From the NCBI GenBank assembly GCA_002482535.1, contig DLGE01000016.1, positions 1 through 64,000 of the forward strand: a stretch of 64,000 nt of DNA, written 5' to 3'. This document shows, one piece after another, positions 22,532-29,716 of the stretch. Under the pieces are notes generated by a model, which was given only the letters and a program-made list of their open reading frames with translations, searched no databases and had not been told where the DNA came from. Positions within the stretch are counted from its first letter, which is position 1. The number at the start of each line of letters is the position of its first letter. Origin of the DNA: Peptococcaceae bacterium UBA7702 (lineage in GTDB: Bacteria > Bacillota > Dehalobacteriia > UBA7702). A program made the translations under genes and the position numbers.

Positions 22532-23056
22532 TCAGATCTTTTCGACCTGATAAAATTCAAGTTCTACCGGGGTTTCCCTGCCAAACATGGAGACGGAAAC
22601 CTTCAGCTTTCCCTTATCGGGGAAAAGCTCATCCACAACGCCGATGAAATCTTCGAAAGGACCTTCCTTGACCCGGACGCTTTCGCCAACGGCAAATTGA
22701 ATCTTGACGCGGCCTTCGATGACCCCCATTTGTTCCAAAATGGCGTTGATTTCTTCTTCGTTTAACGGTACGGGCTTATTTCCCGCACCGACAAAACCGG
22801 TGACACCGGAAGTATTGCGGACAACATACCAGGAATGATCCGTTAAAATCATTTCCACCAGGACATAACCGGGAAAAACCTTCCGCTGAATGACCTTTTT
22901 ACGGCCATCCTTCATCTGGATTTCGTCTTCCATCGGCACGATCACACGAAAAATGTGATCCTCCATATGCATGGACTCCGCTCGCTTTTCCAAATTATCC
23001 TTGACTTTGTTTTCATAACCGGCATACGTATGAATCACAAACCACTGTTTTTCCAT
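22532..23056 (-). CDS. nusG: Transcription termination/antitermination factor NusG
   Basis: 174 residues: an NGN domain (WFVIHTYAGYENKVKDNL.., FPGYVLVEM, VVRNTSGVTGFVG) and a C-terminal KOW domain (VGESVRVKEGPFEDFIGVVDEL). It binds RNA polymerase beta' and couples it to Rho or S10. Start at ATG 23056, matching the usual MEKQWFVIHTY. It sits in the standard secE-nusG-rplK order, 26 bp after secE. Confidence 0.98.
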   Translation of the reverse strand: MEKQWFVIHTYAGYENKVKDNLEKRAESMHMEDHIFRVIVPMEDEIQMKDGRKKVIQRKVFPGYVLVEMILTDHSWYVVRNTSGVTGFVGAGNKPVPLNEEEINAILEQMGVIEGRVKIQFAVGESVRVKEGPFEDFIGVVDELFPDKGKLKVSVSMFGRETPVELEFYQVEKI

Positions 23057-23082
23057 GATAATCAAACCTTCCCGTTATGAAC

Positions 23083-23355
23083 TCAATCAAAAAGACCCAA
23101 CAGTCCTTCGATACCGATACTCAATATGGAATCAACGATCCAAAGCATAACCATCACTGCCGCAATGGTTACAAGAACCACACCGGTATAGATCAAAACC
23201 TGCTTTTTGGTGGGCCAATGTACGTTTTTCAATTCCGCCCAGACACCGCGGAAAAAAGATTTTATCCTGGTTCCGAACTTTACATCAGATTTTTTCCTCG
23301 CCGCTGCCTTGGACTTCGCCTGGGCTTGAGCTTGGGCTTTTGATTTTGCTAACAT
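23083..23355 (-). CDS. secE: Preprotein translocase subunit SecE
   Basis: 90 residues with the conserved amphipathic/transmembrane region FFRGVWAELKNVHWPTKKQV followed by one membrane span. It clamps the SecY channel. The N-terminus carries a low-complexity AQAQAQAKSKAAARKK stretch of about 20 residues ahead of the core, longer than in minimal SecE. It is located between rpmG and nusG. Confidence 0.96.
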   Translation of the reverse strand: MLAKSKAQAQAQAKSKAAARKKSDVKFGTRIKSFFRGVWAELKNVHWPTKKQVLIYTGVVLVTIAAVMVMLWIVDSILSIGIEGLLGLFD

Positions 23356-23404
23356 GAGCGTCTCTTCCTCGCTATTTTACCGATTCCACAAAGGGCAGCA
23401 GAAC

Positions 23405-23554
23405 TTACTTCGTTTCCTTATGGAGCGTATGGGTTTTGCATTTGGGGCAGTATTTTTTCACTTCGAGACGGTCGGGATTATTTTTCTTATTCTTATCGGT
23501 GGTATAATTTCTGTTTTTGCATTCCGTACATGCCATAATGATTCCTACGCGCAT
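23405..23554 (-). CDS. rpmG: 50S ribosomal protein L33
   Basis: 49 residues: MRVGIIMACTECKNRNYTTD, then KYCPKCKTHTLHKETK. The four cysteines (9, 12, 36, 39) form a CxxC...CxxC zinc ribbon, the zinc-binding form of L33. ATG at 23554 with AGGAGGTG nine bases upstream. It is the first gene of the secE-nusG-rplK-rplA unit, 46 bp after a -10 box. Confidence 0.96.
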   Translation of the reverse strand: MRVGIIMACTECKNRNYTTDKNKKNNPDRLEVKKYCPKCKTHTLHKETK

Positions 23555-23599
23555 GAGATGCACCTCCTAATTAAACATACTGAGACAGGGTACCAACTC

Positions 23600-23629
23600 A
23601 GAGTATCATAATTTGGCACTCACTGTCAA
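23600..23629 (-). promoter_or_regulatory. Promoter proximal to rpmG-secE-nusG
   Basis: On the minus strand: TTGACA (23624-23629), 18-bp spacer, TACTCT (23600-23605). The -35 is perfect and the -10 weak. Confidence 0.6.
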
Positions 23630-23765
23630 GTAAAAATTCCGCGTTTTGCTCCCCTTTTGCCTTTTGAGGGCCGAAAAAGAGAGAAAGCGGTTTTTGCCAT
23701 TTTAAAAAGCACCGAAAATCCGCCTTTGCGAAGTTTCAATGCTTTCACACGTATATTGTTTTTTC

Positions 23766-23794
23766 ATTATATATATAGTTCATAGATTTGTCAA
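23766..23794 (-). promoter_or_regulatory. Distal consensus promoter upstream of rpmG
   Basis: On the minus strand: TTGACA (23789-23794), exactly 17 bp, TATAAT (23766-23771). It is directed toward rpmG with about 200 nt of leader, and forms a tandem pair with the proximal promoter. The intervening 130 bp contain no gene and no recognised RNA motif. Confidence 0.75.
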
Positions 23795-23886
23795 GGGTTT
23801 TTCCGAAAAATATCAGAAAAGGTCTTTTCAATCGCTTCATAAATAAAGTCATTAAAATCATAAAGCCCTCTTCTTCATGTTCAATA

Positions 23887-23916
23887 TTGACCATAACACT
23901 TTATAGGCATTATACG
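23887..23916 (+). promoter_or_regulatory. Possible promoter of the small HTH gene
   Basis: TTGACC (23887-23892), 18-bp spacer, TATACG (23911-23916), 36 bp before the ATG at 23952. A moderate match only. Confidence 0.4.
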
Positions 23917-23951
23917 CCACAATATAAAGAAAGGAAAGTGGGTAAAACGCT

Positions 23952-24170
23952 ATGATCTCATACGCTCCATTATGGAAAACCATGGAAATGAAAAAGGCTA
24001 CCACCTACACCTTGAGAAATAAGGGGCAGTCTTATAACATCAGCAGCTCGACCATAAGACGGCTGAAAACCAATCAGTCGGTATCCACCAATACCCTTGA
24101 CGCTCTCTGTCATATCCTCGGCTGCACCTTACCCGATATTGTGGAATTCATCCCCGATCACACCGATTGA
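23952..24170 (+). CDS. Small Cro/CI-type helix-turn-helix protein
   Basis: 72 residues that are essentially a single HTH domain: LWKTMEMKKATTYTLRNK..ISSSTIRRLKTNQSVSTNTLDALCHILGCTLPDIVEF. This is the short XRE (HTH_26-like) type in which the recognition helix is followed by DALCHILxC. GAAAGG lies about 12 bases upstream of the ATG. A clear paralogue is at 36940-37146 (shared TYTLR, TIRRLK, TLxxLC.IL.C). Divergent from the rpmG operon and closed by a terminator hairpin, it stands alone. DNA binding inferred; target unknown. Confidence 0.8.
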   Translation: MISYAPLWKTMEMKKATTYTLRNKGQSYNISSSTIRRLKTNQSVSTNTLDALCHILGCTLPDIVEFIPDHTD

Positions 24171-24215
24171 TCCTGGGGCCCAGGAGTATCCCGTGAAGAC
24201 CCCCAACAAAATGGC

Positions 24216-24247
24216 AGCCGGTTTCTGATATGGTTCAGAAACCGGCT
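24216..24247. terminator. Bidirectional hairpin between the HTH gene and carB-dapF
   Basis: 13-bp perfect stem (AGCCGGTTTCTGA / TCAGAAACCGGCT), 6-nt loop, T-rich on both sides, between two convergent genes. Confidence 0.75.
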
Positions 24248-24328
24248 TCTTTCATAATATATTATCAGCATACTACCAAAAAATCTACGGAGCAGTGACA
24301 GTTAGAAAGTATTTTGTTCTGTTTTTAC

Positions 24329-27300
24329 TTAGAGTTCAATGACGCCCTCGTAGTCCTTTTTGGCGTCGCCAGTCATCAGCACCGTGCCGTCGCTTTGGTA
24401 GCGGATCACCAGATCGCCGCCTTTGAGCTTCACGGTGATATCGCTATCCTTTTTACAGTAGCCGTTCAGCACTGCCGCCACCGCCGCGGCGCAGGCTCCG
24501 GTGCCGCAGGACCAGGTTTCCCCGTTGCCCCGCTCCCAAACGCGCATACGCAGTTTATTGGGGGCGAGGACGGAAACAAATTCCGCATTGACCCGTTCCG
24601 GGAAAAGCGGCGCATTTTCAAATGCGGGGCCCAACTGCGCCAAATCAAGGCTGTGAATATCTTCAAGGAAAACAACGCAGTGGGGATTCCCCAAGGAAAG
24701 GCAGGTTACCTCATAGATCTTGCCGTCAATGACGATCTTTTGACCGCAGACCATATTGTCCTTTTCCGGTTTGATCAGGGTCGGCACCTGTTTCGCCTCT
24801 AAGACCACTTTGCCCATGTCCACGGTGACGCTGTCCACCTCACCGTCTCGGGGATAGAGACGGGCCTGCCGGGAACCACTGGCAGTCTCGATGATCATGT
24901 TTTCCTTTTTGACGATATCGTTTTCATAGAGGTATTTGGCGACACAGCGCAGGGCGTTGCCGCCGATCATGCCTTCCGTGCCGTCGGCATTGTAGACCGT
25001 CATTTTGGCGTCGCAGGTTCCGGACTTACCGATTAGAATCATGCCGTCACTGCCGATGCCGGTGCGCCGGTTGGCCAAGGCCACCGACACTGATTCCGGC
25101 GCGCTGATTTCCTGATCGAAACAGTCGAAATAGAGATAATCGTTATTGCAGGCGCGCATTTTGAGGAAAGGCACCTTGCGTTTTTCCCGGCGCAGACCGT
25201 TGATGTTCACCAGTTCCATGGTCTGCTGGGAATAACGACTGTTGAGACTATCGATCAAAGCGTTGGCCGTGTCCATCGAGGTCAAACAGGGAATTGCCCG
25301 CTCCACCGCTTTGCGGCGGATTTTAACGCTGTCCCGCGCCGGCAGTCTGCCCTTTTTGGAAGTGGAGATCACATAGTTGATCTTACCGCCTTCCAGCAGC
25401 TCCATCAAGCCTGCCCCCTCGCTGATCTTCGGCACCTCGCTCACTTCCATGCCGGCATTGCGCAGCGCCTGGGCCGTGCCGCTGGTGGCGTAAAGGCCAA
25501 AGCCGCTCTCGTAAAATTTCCGGGCCACATCCACCATTTCCCCTTTGTCGCTGTTGCGGACGGTGATGAACACGCCGCCCCCTTTCTCCATGCGGTAATT
25601 GGCGGCGACAAGGCCTTTATAAAGGGCCTCCGTCAAGGTGCGGCCGATGCCCAAAACCTCGCCGGTGGATTTCATCTCCGGCCCCAGCTGGGTATCGAGG
25701 TCCGCAAGCTTTTCGAAGGAAAAGACCGGCACTTTCACGGCGTAATAAGGTACGGAACGGTAAAGGCCCGTGCCGTAGCCCATGTCCTTGAGTTTTTCTC
25801 CCAGCATGGCCCGGGTGGCGATATCCACCACCGGCAGTCCGGTGACTTTGGAAATATAGGGCACCGTCCGGGAGGAACGGGGATTGGCTTCGATGACATA
25901 GATTTCGTTGGCAAAGATCACGTATTGAATATTGAGGAGCCCTTTGGTCTTTAAGCCTTTGGCAATTTTTTCCGAAGCGGCCACCAGCTGTTCCGTTAAA
26001 GCGCCGGTGAGGTTAAAGGCCGGGTAGACGGCAATGGAGTCCCCGGAATGGACGCCGGCCCGCTCAATATGTTCCATGATGCCGGGAACGAGGATGTCCT
26101 CACCGTCGGAGATGATGTCCACCTCCACCTCAACGCCCATCAGGTAAGCGTCGATGAGCACGGGGTTTTCAATGCCCTGGGCTAAGATGATGGCCATATA
26201 TTCGCCGATGTCTTCCTCGTTGAAGGCAATGATCATATTCTGCCCCCCCAGCACATAGGAGGGACGCAGCAATACGGGATAACCGAGGCGGTCGGCGGCG
26301 GCCACGGCTTCCGCCGCGGTCATCACCGTTTCACCTTTGGGCCGTTTGATCTGATACTGCTCTAAGATTTCGTCAAAGCGCTCCCGGTCTTCGGCGATAT
26401 CAATGCTGTCCGCCTGGGTGCCGAGGATGTTTTCTCCCCGGTCGGCCAAATATTTGGTGAGCTTGATGGCGGTTTGACCACCAAATGCCACGACGACGCC
26501 GAAGGGTTTTTCCGTATCGAGAATATGGCCGACGTCTTCCGTGGTCAAGGCCTCGAAATAAAGGCGGTCGGCGGTATTGAAGTCGGTGGATACGGTTTCG
26601 GGATTGTTATTGACCAGCACCACCTCGTAACCGGCTTCCTTCAGGGTCCAGACGCAGTGGACGGAAGCGTAATCGAATTCGATGCCCTGACCGATGCGGA
26701 TCGGACCGGAACCGAAGACGACGATGGTCTTTTTACCCGTATCGTGCTCTTTTATGAATTCCGCCGCTTCGTTTTCCTCATCGTAAGTACTGTAAAAATA
26801 GGGGGTTTCGGCAGCGAATTCACCGGCACAGGTGTCCACCATCTTGTAAACCGCTTTGGCGGGCTGGGCAATTTCCTGGCCGGAGAGCTCTTTGATGGTC
26901 TCGTCGAGGAAGCCCATCTTTTTGGCGGCCAGGTAGAGACCGTCATCAAGGGTTTCCCTTTGAAGAGCTTGCGCCATGCGGACGAGATTCTCAATCTTCT
27001 TTAAGAACCAAAGATCGATCCGGGAGCGTTCCTGTATGGTCTCGATGGTAACACCCCGGCGAATCCATTCATAGATGGCAAAAAGCCGCTCATCCGTGGC
27101 CTTGGTGGCCAATTTTGCTAGTTCGTCGTCGTCAAGCTGTTCCATTTTAGCCATGGCCAAACTTTTTAAGCCGATCTCCGCCCCGCGCACCGATTTCATC
27201 AATGCTTCTTCAAAGGTGGGAGCAATGGCCATGACTTCCCCGGTGGCCTTCATCTGCGTTCCCAGGGAGCGTTTGGCGTAGACAAATTTATCAAAGGGCC

Positions 27301-28378
27301 AGCGGGGCATTTTGACCACTACATAGTCGATGGTCGGCTCAAAGGAGGCGTAAGTCTTGCCGGTGATTTCATTTTGAATCTCGTCAAGGTGAAAGCCGAT
27401 GGCGATCAGCGCCGCCGTGCGGGCAATGGGGTAGCCCGTGGCCTTGCTGGCTAAGGCAGAGGACCGGGAGACACGGGGATTGACCTCGATGACAGCGTAT
27501 TCAAAGGAGCCGGGATCGAGGGCGAACTGACAGTTGCAGCCCCCTTCCACTTTGAGAGCGGCAACGATGTTCAAAGCGGCCCGGCGCAGCATCTGGTATT
27601 CCTTATCGGCGAGGGTCACCGCCGGGGCGATGACGATGCTGTCACCGGTATGGACGCCGACGGGGTCCAGGTTTTCCATGGAACAGACCGCCACGATGTT
27701 GTCGTTGCTGTCCCGCATGACCTCGAACTCAATTTCCTTCCAGCCGGCCACGGATTTTTCGATCAGCACCTGATGGATGGGAGAGGTACGGAGACCGTTT
27801 TCGGTGATTTCCCGCAGTTGGGCTTCGTCGTCGGCCATGCCGCCGCCGCTGCCCCCTAAGGTGAAAGCGGGACGCACGATCACGGGGTAGCCGATTTCTT
27901 CGGCGAAGCCCACGGCAGCCTCAATGTCGGTCACCACCAGGGAGGGTATGACCGGCTGGCCGATTTCTTCCATGCAGTCCTTAAAGCTCTGGCGGTCTTC
28001 AGCCTTTTCGATGGTGTCCAAGGAAGCGCCGAGCATCTTAACGTTCTCCTGCTCAAAAAAGCCTTCTTTGGCCAGTTGCATACCGAGGGTGAGGCCCATC
28101 TGGCCGCCCAAAGTGGAGAGAAAACCCTGGGGCTTTTCCTTTTTGATGATGCGCTTCACCACTTCGGTGGTGAGAGGCTCAATATAGATTTTATCGGCAA
28201 TGACGTTGTCCGTCATGATTGTCGCGGGATTGGGATTGATCAACACCACCTCAAGGCCCTTTTCCTTTAAGGCTCGGCAGGCCTGGGTACCTGCGTAGTC
28301 AAATTCGGCGGCCTGTCCGATGACGATGGGACCGGAGCCGATCACGAGGACCTTTTTGATCTCTTTATTCTGCGGCAT
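24329..28378 (-). CDS. carB: Carbamoyl-phosphate synthase large subunit fused to a diaminopimelate epimerase-like domain
   Basis: 1349 residues. Residues 1 to about 1065 are a complete CarB: two ATP-grasp halves (VIGSGPIVIGQAAEFDYAG; VFGSGPIRIGQGIEFDYASVHC) and a C-terminal MGS-like allosteric domain. It makes carbamoyl phosphate for pyrimidine and arginine synthesis. About 280 further residues in the same frame form a DapF-fold domain: LKMRACNNDYLYFDC, NADGTEGMIGGNALRC (about 1131-1145) and ERGNGETWSCGTGAC (about 1281-1295). The second catalytic Cys is present (C1291). The first, normally in the xCGNG motif, is Gly (G1139), so epimerase activity is doubtful. No stop or internal RBS separates the parts. 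ATG 28378 overlaps carA by 14 bp and has GGGGGCAAGGA upstream. Confidence 0.93.
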   Translation of the reverse strand: MPQNKEIKKVLVIGSGPIVIGQAAEFDYAGTQACRALKEKGLEVVLINPNPATIMTDNVIADKIYIEPLTTEVVKRIIKKEKPQGFLSTLGGQMGLTLGMQLAKEGFFEQENVKMLGASLDTIEKAEDRQSFKDCMEEIGQPVIPSLVVTDIEAAVGFAEEIGYPVIVRPAFTLGGSGGGMADDEAQLREITENGLRTSPIHQVLIEKSVAGWKEIEFEVMRDSNDNIVAVCSMENLDPVGVHTGDSIVIAPAVTLADKEYQMLRRAALNIVAALKVEGGCNCQFALDPGSFEYAVIEVNPRVSRSSALASKATGYPIARTAALIAIGFHLDEIQNEITGKTYASFEPTIDYVVVKMPRWPFDKFVYAKRSLGTQMKATGEVMAIAPTFEEALMKSVRGAEIGLKSLAMAKMEQLDDDELAKLATKATDERLFAIYEWIRRGVTIETIQERSRIDLWFLKKIENLVRMAQALQRETLDDGLYLAAKKMGFLDETIKELSGQEIAQPAKAVYKMVDTCAGEFAAETPYFYSTYDEENEAAEFIKEHDTGKKTIVVFGSGPIRIGQGIEFDYASVHCVWTLKEAGYEVVLVNNNPETVSTDFNTADRLYFEALTTEDVGHILDTEKPFGVVVAFGGQTAIKLTKYLADRGENILGTQADSIDIAEDRERFDEILEQYQIKRPKGETVMTAAEAVAAADRLGYPVLLRPSYVLGGQNMIIAFNEEDIGEYMAIILAQGIENPVLIDAYLMGVEVEVDIISDGEDILVPGIMEHIERAGVHSGDSIAVYPAFNLTGALTEQLVAASEKIAKGLKTKGLLNIQYVIFANEIYVIEANPRSSRTVPYISKVTGLPVVDIATRAMLGEKLKDMGYGTGLYRSVPYYAVKVPVFSFEKLADLDTQLGPEMKSTGEVLGIGRTLTEALYKGLVAANYRMEKGGGVFITVRNSDKGEMVDVARKFYESGFGLYATSGTAQALRNAGMEVSEVPKISEGAGLMELLEGGKINYVISTSKKGRLPARDSVKIRRKAVERAIPCLTSMDTANALIDSLNSRYSQQTMELVNINGLRREKRKVPFLKMRACNNDYLYFDCFDQEISAPESVSVALANRRTGIGSDGMILIGKSGTCDAKMTVYNADGTEGMIGGNALRCVAKYLYENDIVKKENMIIETASGSRQARLYPRDGEVDSVTVDMGKVVLEAKQVPTLIKPEKDNMVCGQKIVIDGKIYEVTCLSLGNPHCVVFLEDIHSLDLAQLGPAFENAPLFPERVNAEFVSVLAPNKLRMRVWERGNGETWSCGTGACAAAVAAVLNGYCKKDSDITVKLKGGDLVIRYQSDGTVLMTGDAKKDYEGVIEL

Positions 28379-29477
28379 TGTCCTTGCCCCCTTTCGCGGT
28401 ATCCATCATGGTCATAAAGCGGTCGAAGAGAAAACCCGGATCCAGCGGACCGGCGCAGGCCTCGGGATGAAACTGAACGGAAAAGGCGGGGAAGTTCCGG
28501 TAGGCCACGCCCTCGCAGGTATGATCATTGACGTTTTCATAGATCAGCTCTGCATGATCCGGCAAACTTTCACTGACCACGGCATAGCCGTGATTCTGGC
28601 TGGTGATCAGAATGTTCCCCGTGGAAACCTCCCGCACCGGCTGGTTGGCGCCGCGATGACCGTATTTCAGCTTTTCGGTGCGGGCCCCTTCCGAGAGGGC
28701 CAGCAGCTGATGGCCGAGACAGATGCCAAAAGTAGGAATGCGCTTTTTGGTCCAACGGCCAATCTCCGCAATGATATCGGTATTTTCCTCGGGATCCCCG
28801 GGGCCGTTGCTGAGCATGAGGCCATCCACATGAAGGGCCTCGATGGTATCGGCGGTGATTCCCGCGGGAACACTGATGACTTCGCAGCCGCGTTTCATCA
28901 ATTCTCTGGTGATATTGCCTTTGGCGCCGAAATCCCAGAGGGCGACGCGGTAAGCGGTTTTTTCCGGCTTTATCACGGTTTCCCCGGTTTTGGTCACCGC
29001 CGCCACAGCGTTTTCCACACGGTAAGCGCTAATTTTAGCCAGCTTCTCATCGAAATCCTCAAGGCTTGCGGTGATCATGCCGTTCATCACCCCGGCGCTT
29101 CTCAGTTTTCGCGTCAAAGACCGGGTATCGAGGCCATAGAGACCGATGATATGATGTTCCTTTAATAATGTATCGATATCTCCTTCAGAACGAAAGTTTG
29201 AGGGTGAATCGCACCATTCCCTGACGATATAACCACTAACCTGCGGTTTCTCACTTTCAAAATCCGCCGGGATCACCCCGTAATTGCCGATCAAAGGGAA
29301 TGTCTGGACTACGATCTGCCCGTAATAGCTGGGATCGGTGAGGGTTTCCAAATAGCCGGTCATCCCTGTGGTGAAGACCACCTCGCCGACGACGTCACCG
29401 CAAGCGCCGAAGCTCTTGCCCTTCATCACTGTGCCGTCGGCCAGCACAAGGTAGATTTCTTTTTCTCTGCTGTTCAT
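28365..29477 (-). CDS. carA: Carbamoyl-phosphate synthase small (glutaminase) subunit
   Basis: 370 residues: an N-terminal CarA domain (LVLADGTVMKGKSFG..VFTTGMTGYLETLTDPSY) and a class I glutamine amidotransferase domain with the nucleophile in FGICLGHQLLALS and the His/Glu pair in HPEACAGPLD. It supplies ammonia from glutamine to CarB. It is the first gene of a two-gene unit and overlaps carB-dapF by 14 bp, implying translational coupling. A consensus promoter lies 82 bp upstream. No PyrR-type attenuator was identified with confidence, although a short AAAAGGC/GCCTTTT hairpin lies about 20 bp ahead of the start. Confidence 0.97.
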   Translation of the reverse strand: MNSREKEIYLVLADGTVMKGKSFGACGDVVGEVVFTTGMTGYLETLTDPSYYGQIVVQTFPLIGNYGVIPADFESEKPQVSGYIVREWCDSPSNFRSEGDIDTLLKEHHIIGLYGLDTRSLTRKLRSAGVMNGMITASLEDFDEKLAKISAYRVENAVAAVTKTGETVIKPEKTAYRVALWDFGAKGNITRELMKRGCEVISVPAGITADTIEALHVDGLMLSNGPGDPEENTDIIAEIGRWTKKRIPTFGICLGHQLLALSEGARTEKLKYGHRGANQPVREVSTGNILITSQNHGYAVVSESLPDHAELIYENVNDHTCEGVAYRNFPAFSVQFHPEACAGPLDPGFLFDRFMTMMDTAKGGKDNAAE

Positions 29478-29558
29478 TTCATCGTTCCTTTCGTACCGAA
29501 AAGGCCTCCTGCCTTTTCCAAACTCCTACATGCCATTCTCTTTTTCATGATTCTTATT

Positions 29559-29587
29559 ATTATAAAAGAATTTCTCTTTTACGTCAA
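29559..29587 (-). promoter_or_regulatory. Promoter of carA-carB-dapF
   Basis: On the minus strand: TTGACG (29582-29587), 17-bp spacer, TATAAT (29559-29564). Confidence 0.8.
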
Positions 29588-29650
29588 TATTATCCAAGGT
29601 CATTTTTGAATTTATAAAAATATTTGCATAAAATACACTTTTCCCCTTTG

Positions 29651-29708
29651 AAAAAAAGAGGCTGCCCGGAACCGTTTCTCCTGGGGGGAAATCCGTTCCG
29701 GATCAGCC
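29651..29708 (-). terminator. Terminator after the LtaS-like gene
   Basis: Long imperfect stem (GGCTGATCCGGAACGGATTT / AAACGGTTCCGGGCAGCC) followed by TCTTTTTTT on the minus strand, starting 9 bp beyond the stop codon. Confidence 0.88.
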
Positions 29709-29716
29709 TTCACTCT

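Noticed and set aside
23355..23405. tRNA-Trp between rpmG and secE, as in some bacteria
   Set aside because: The gap is 49 bp and contains no tRNA-like sequence.
23891..23902. The 12-mer CCATAACACTTT, also present in the shared 48-nt leader element, upstream of the small HTH gene
   Set aside because: No hairpin or further similarity surrounds it, and a single 12-mer match in 64 kb can be chance.
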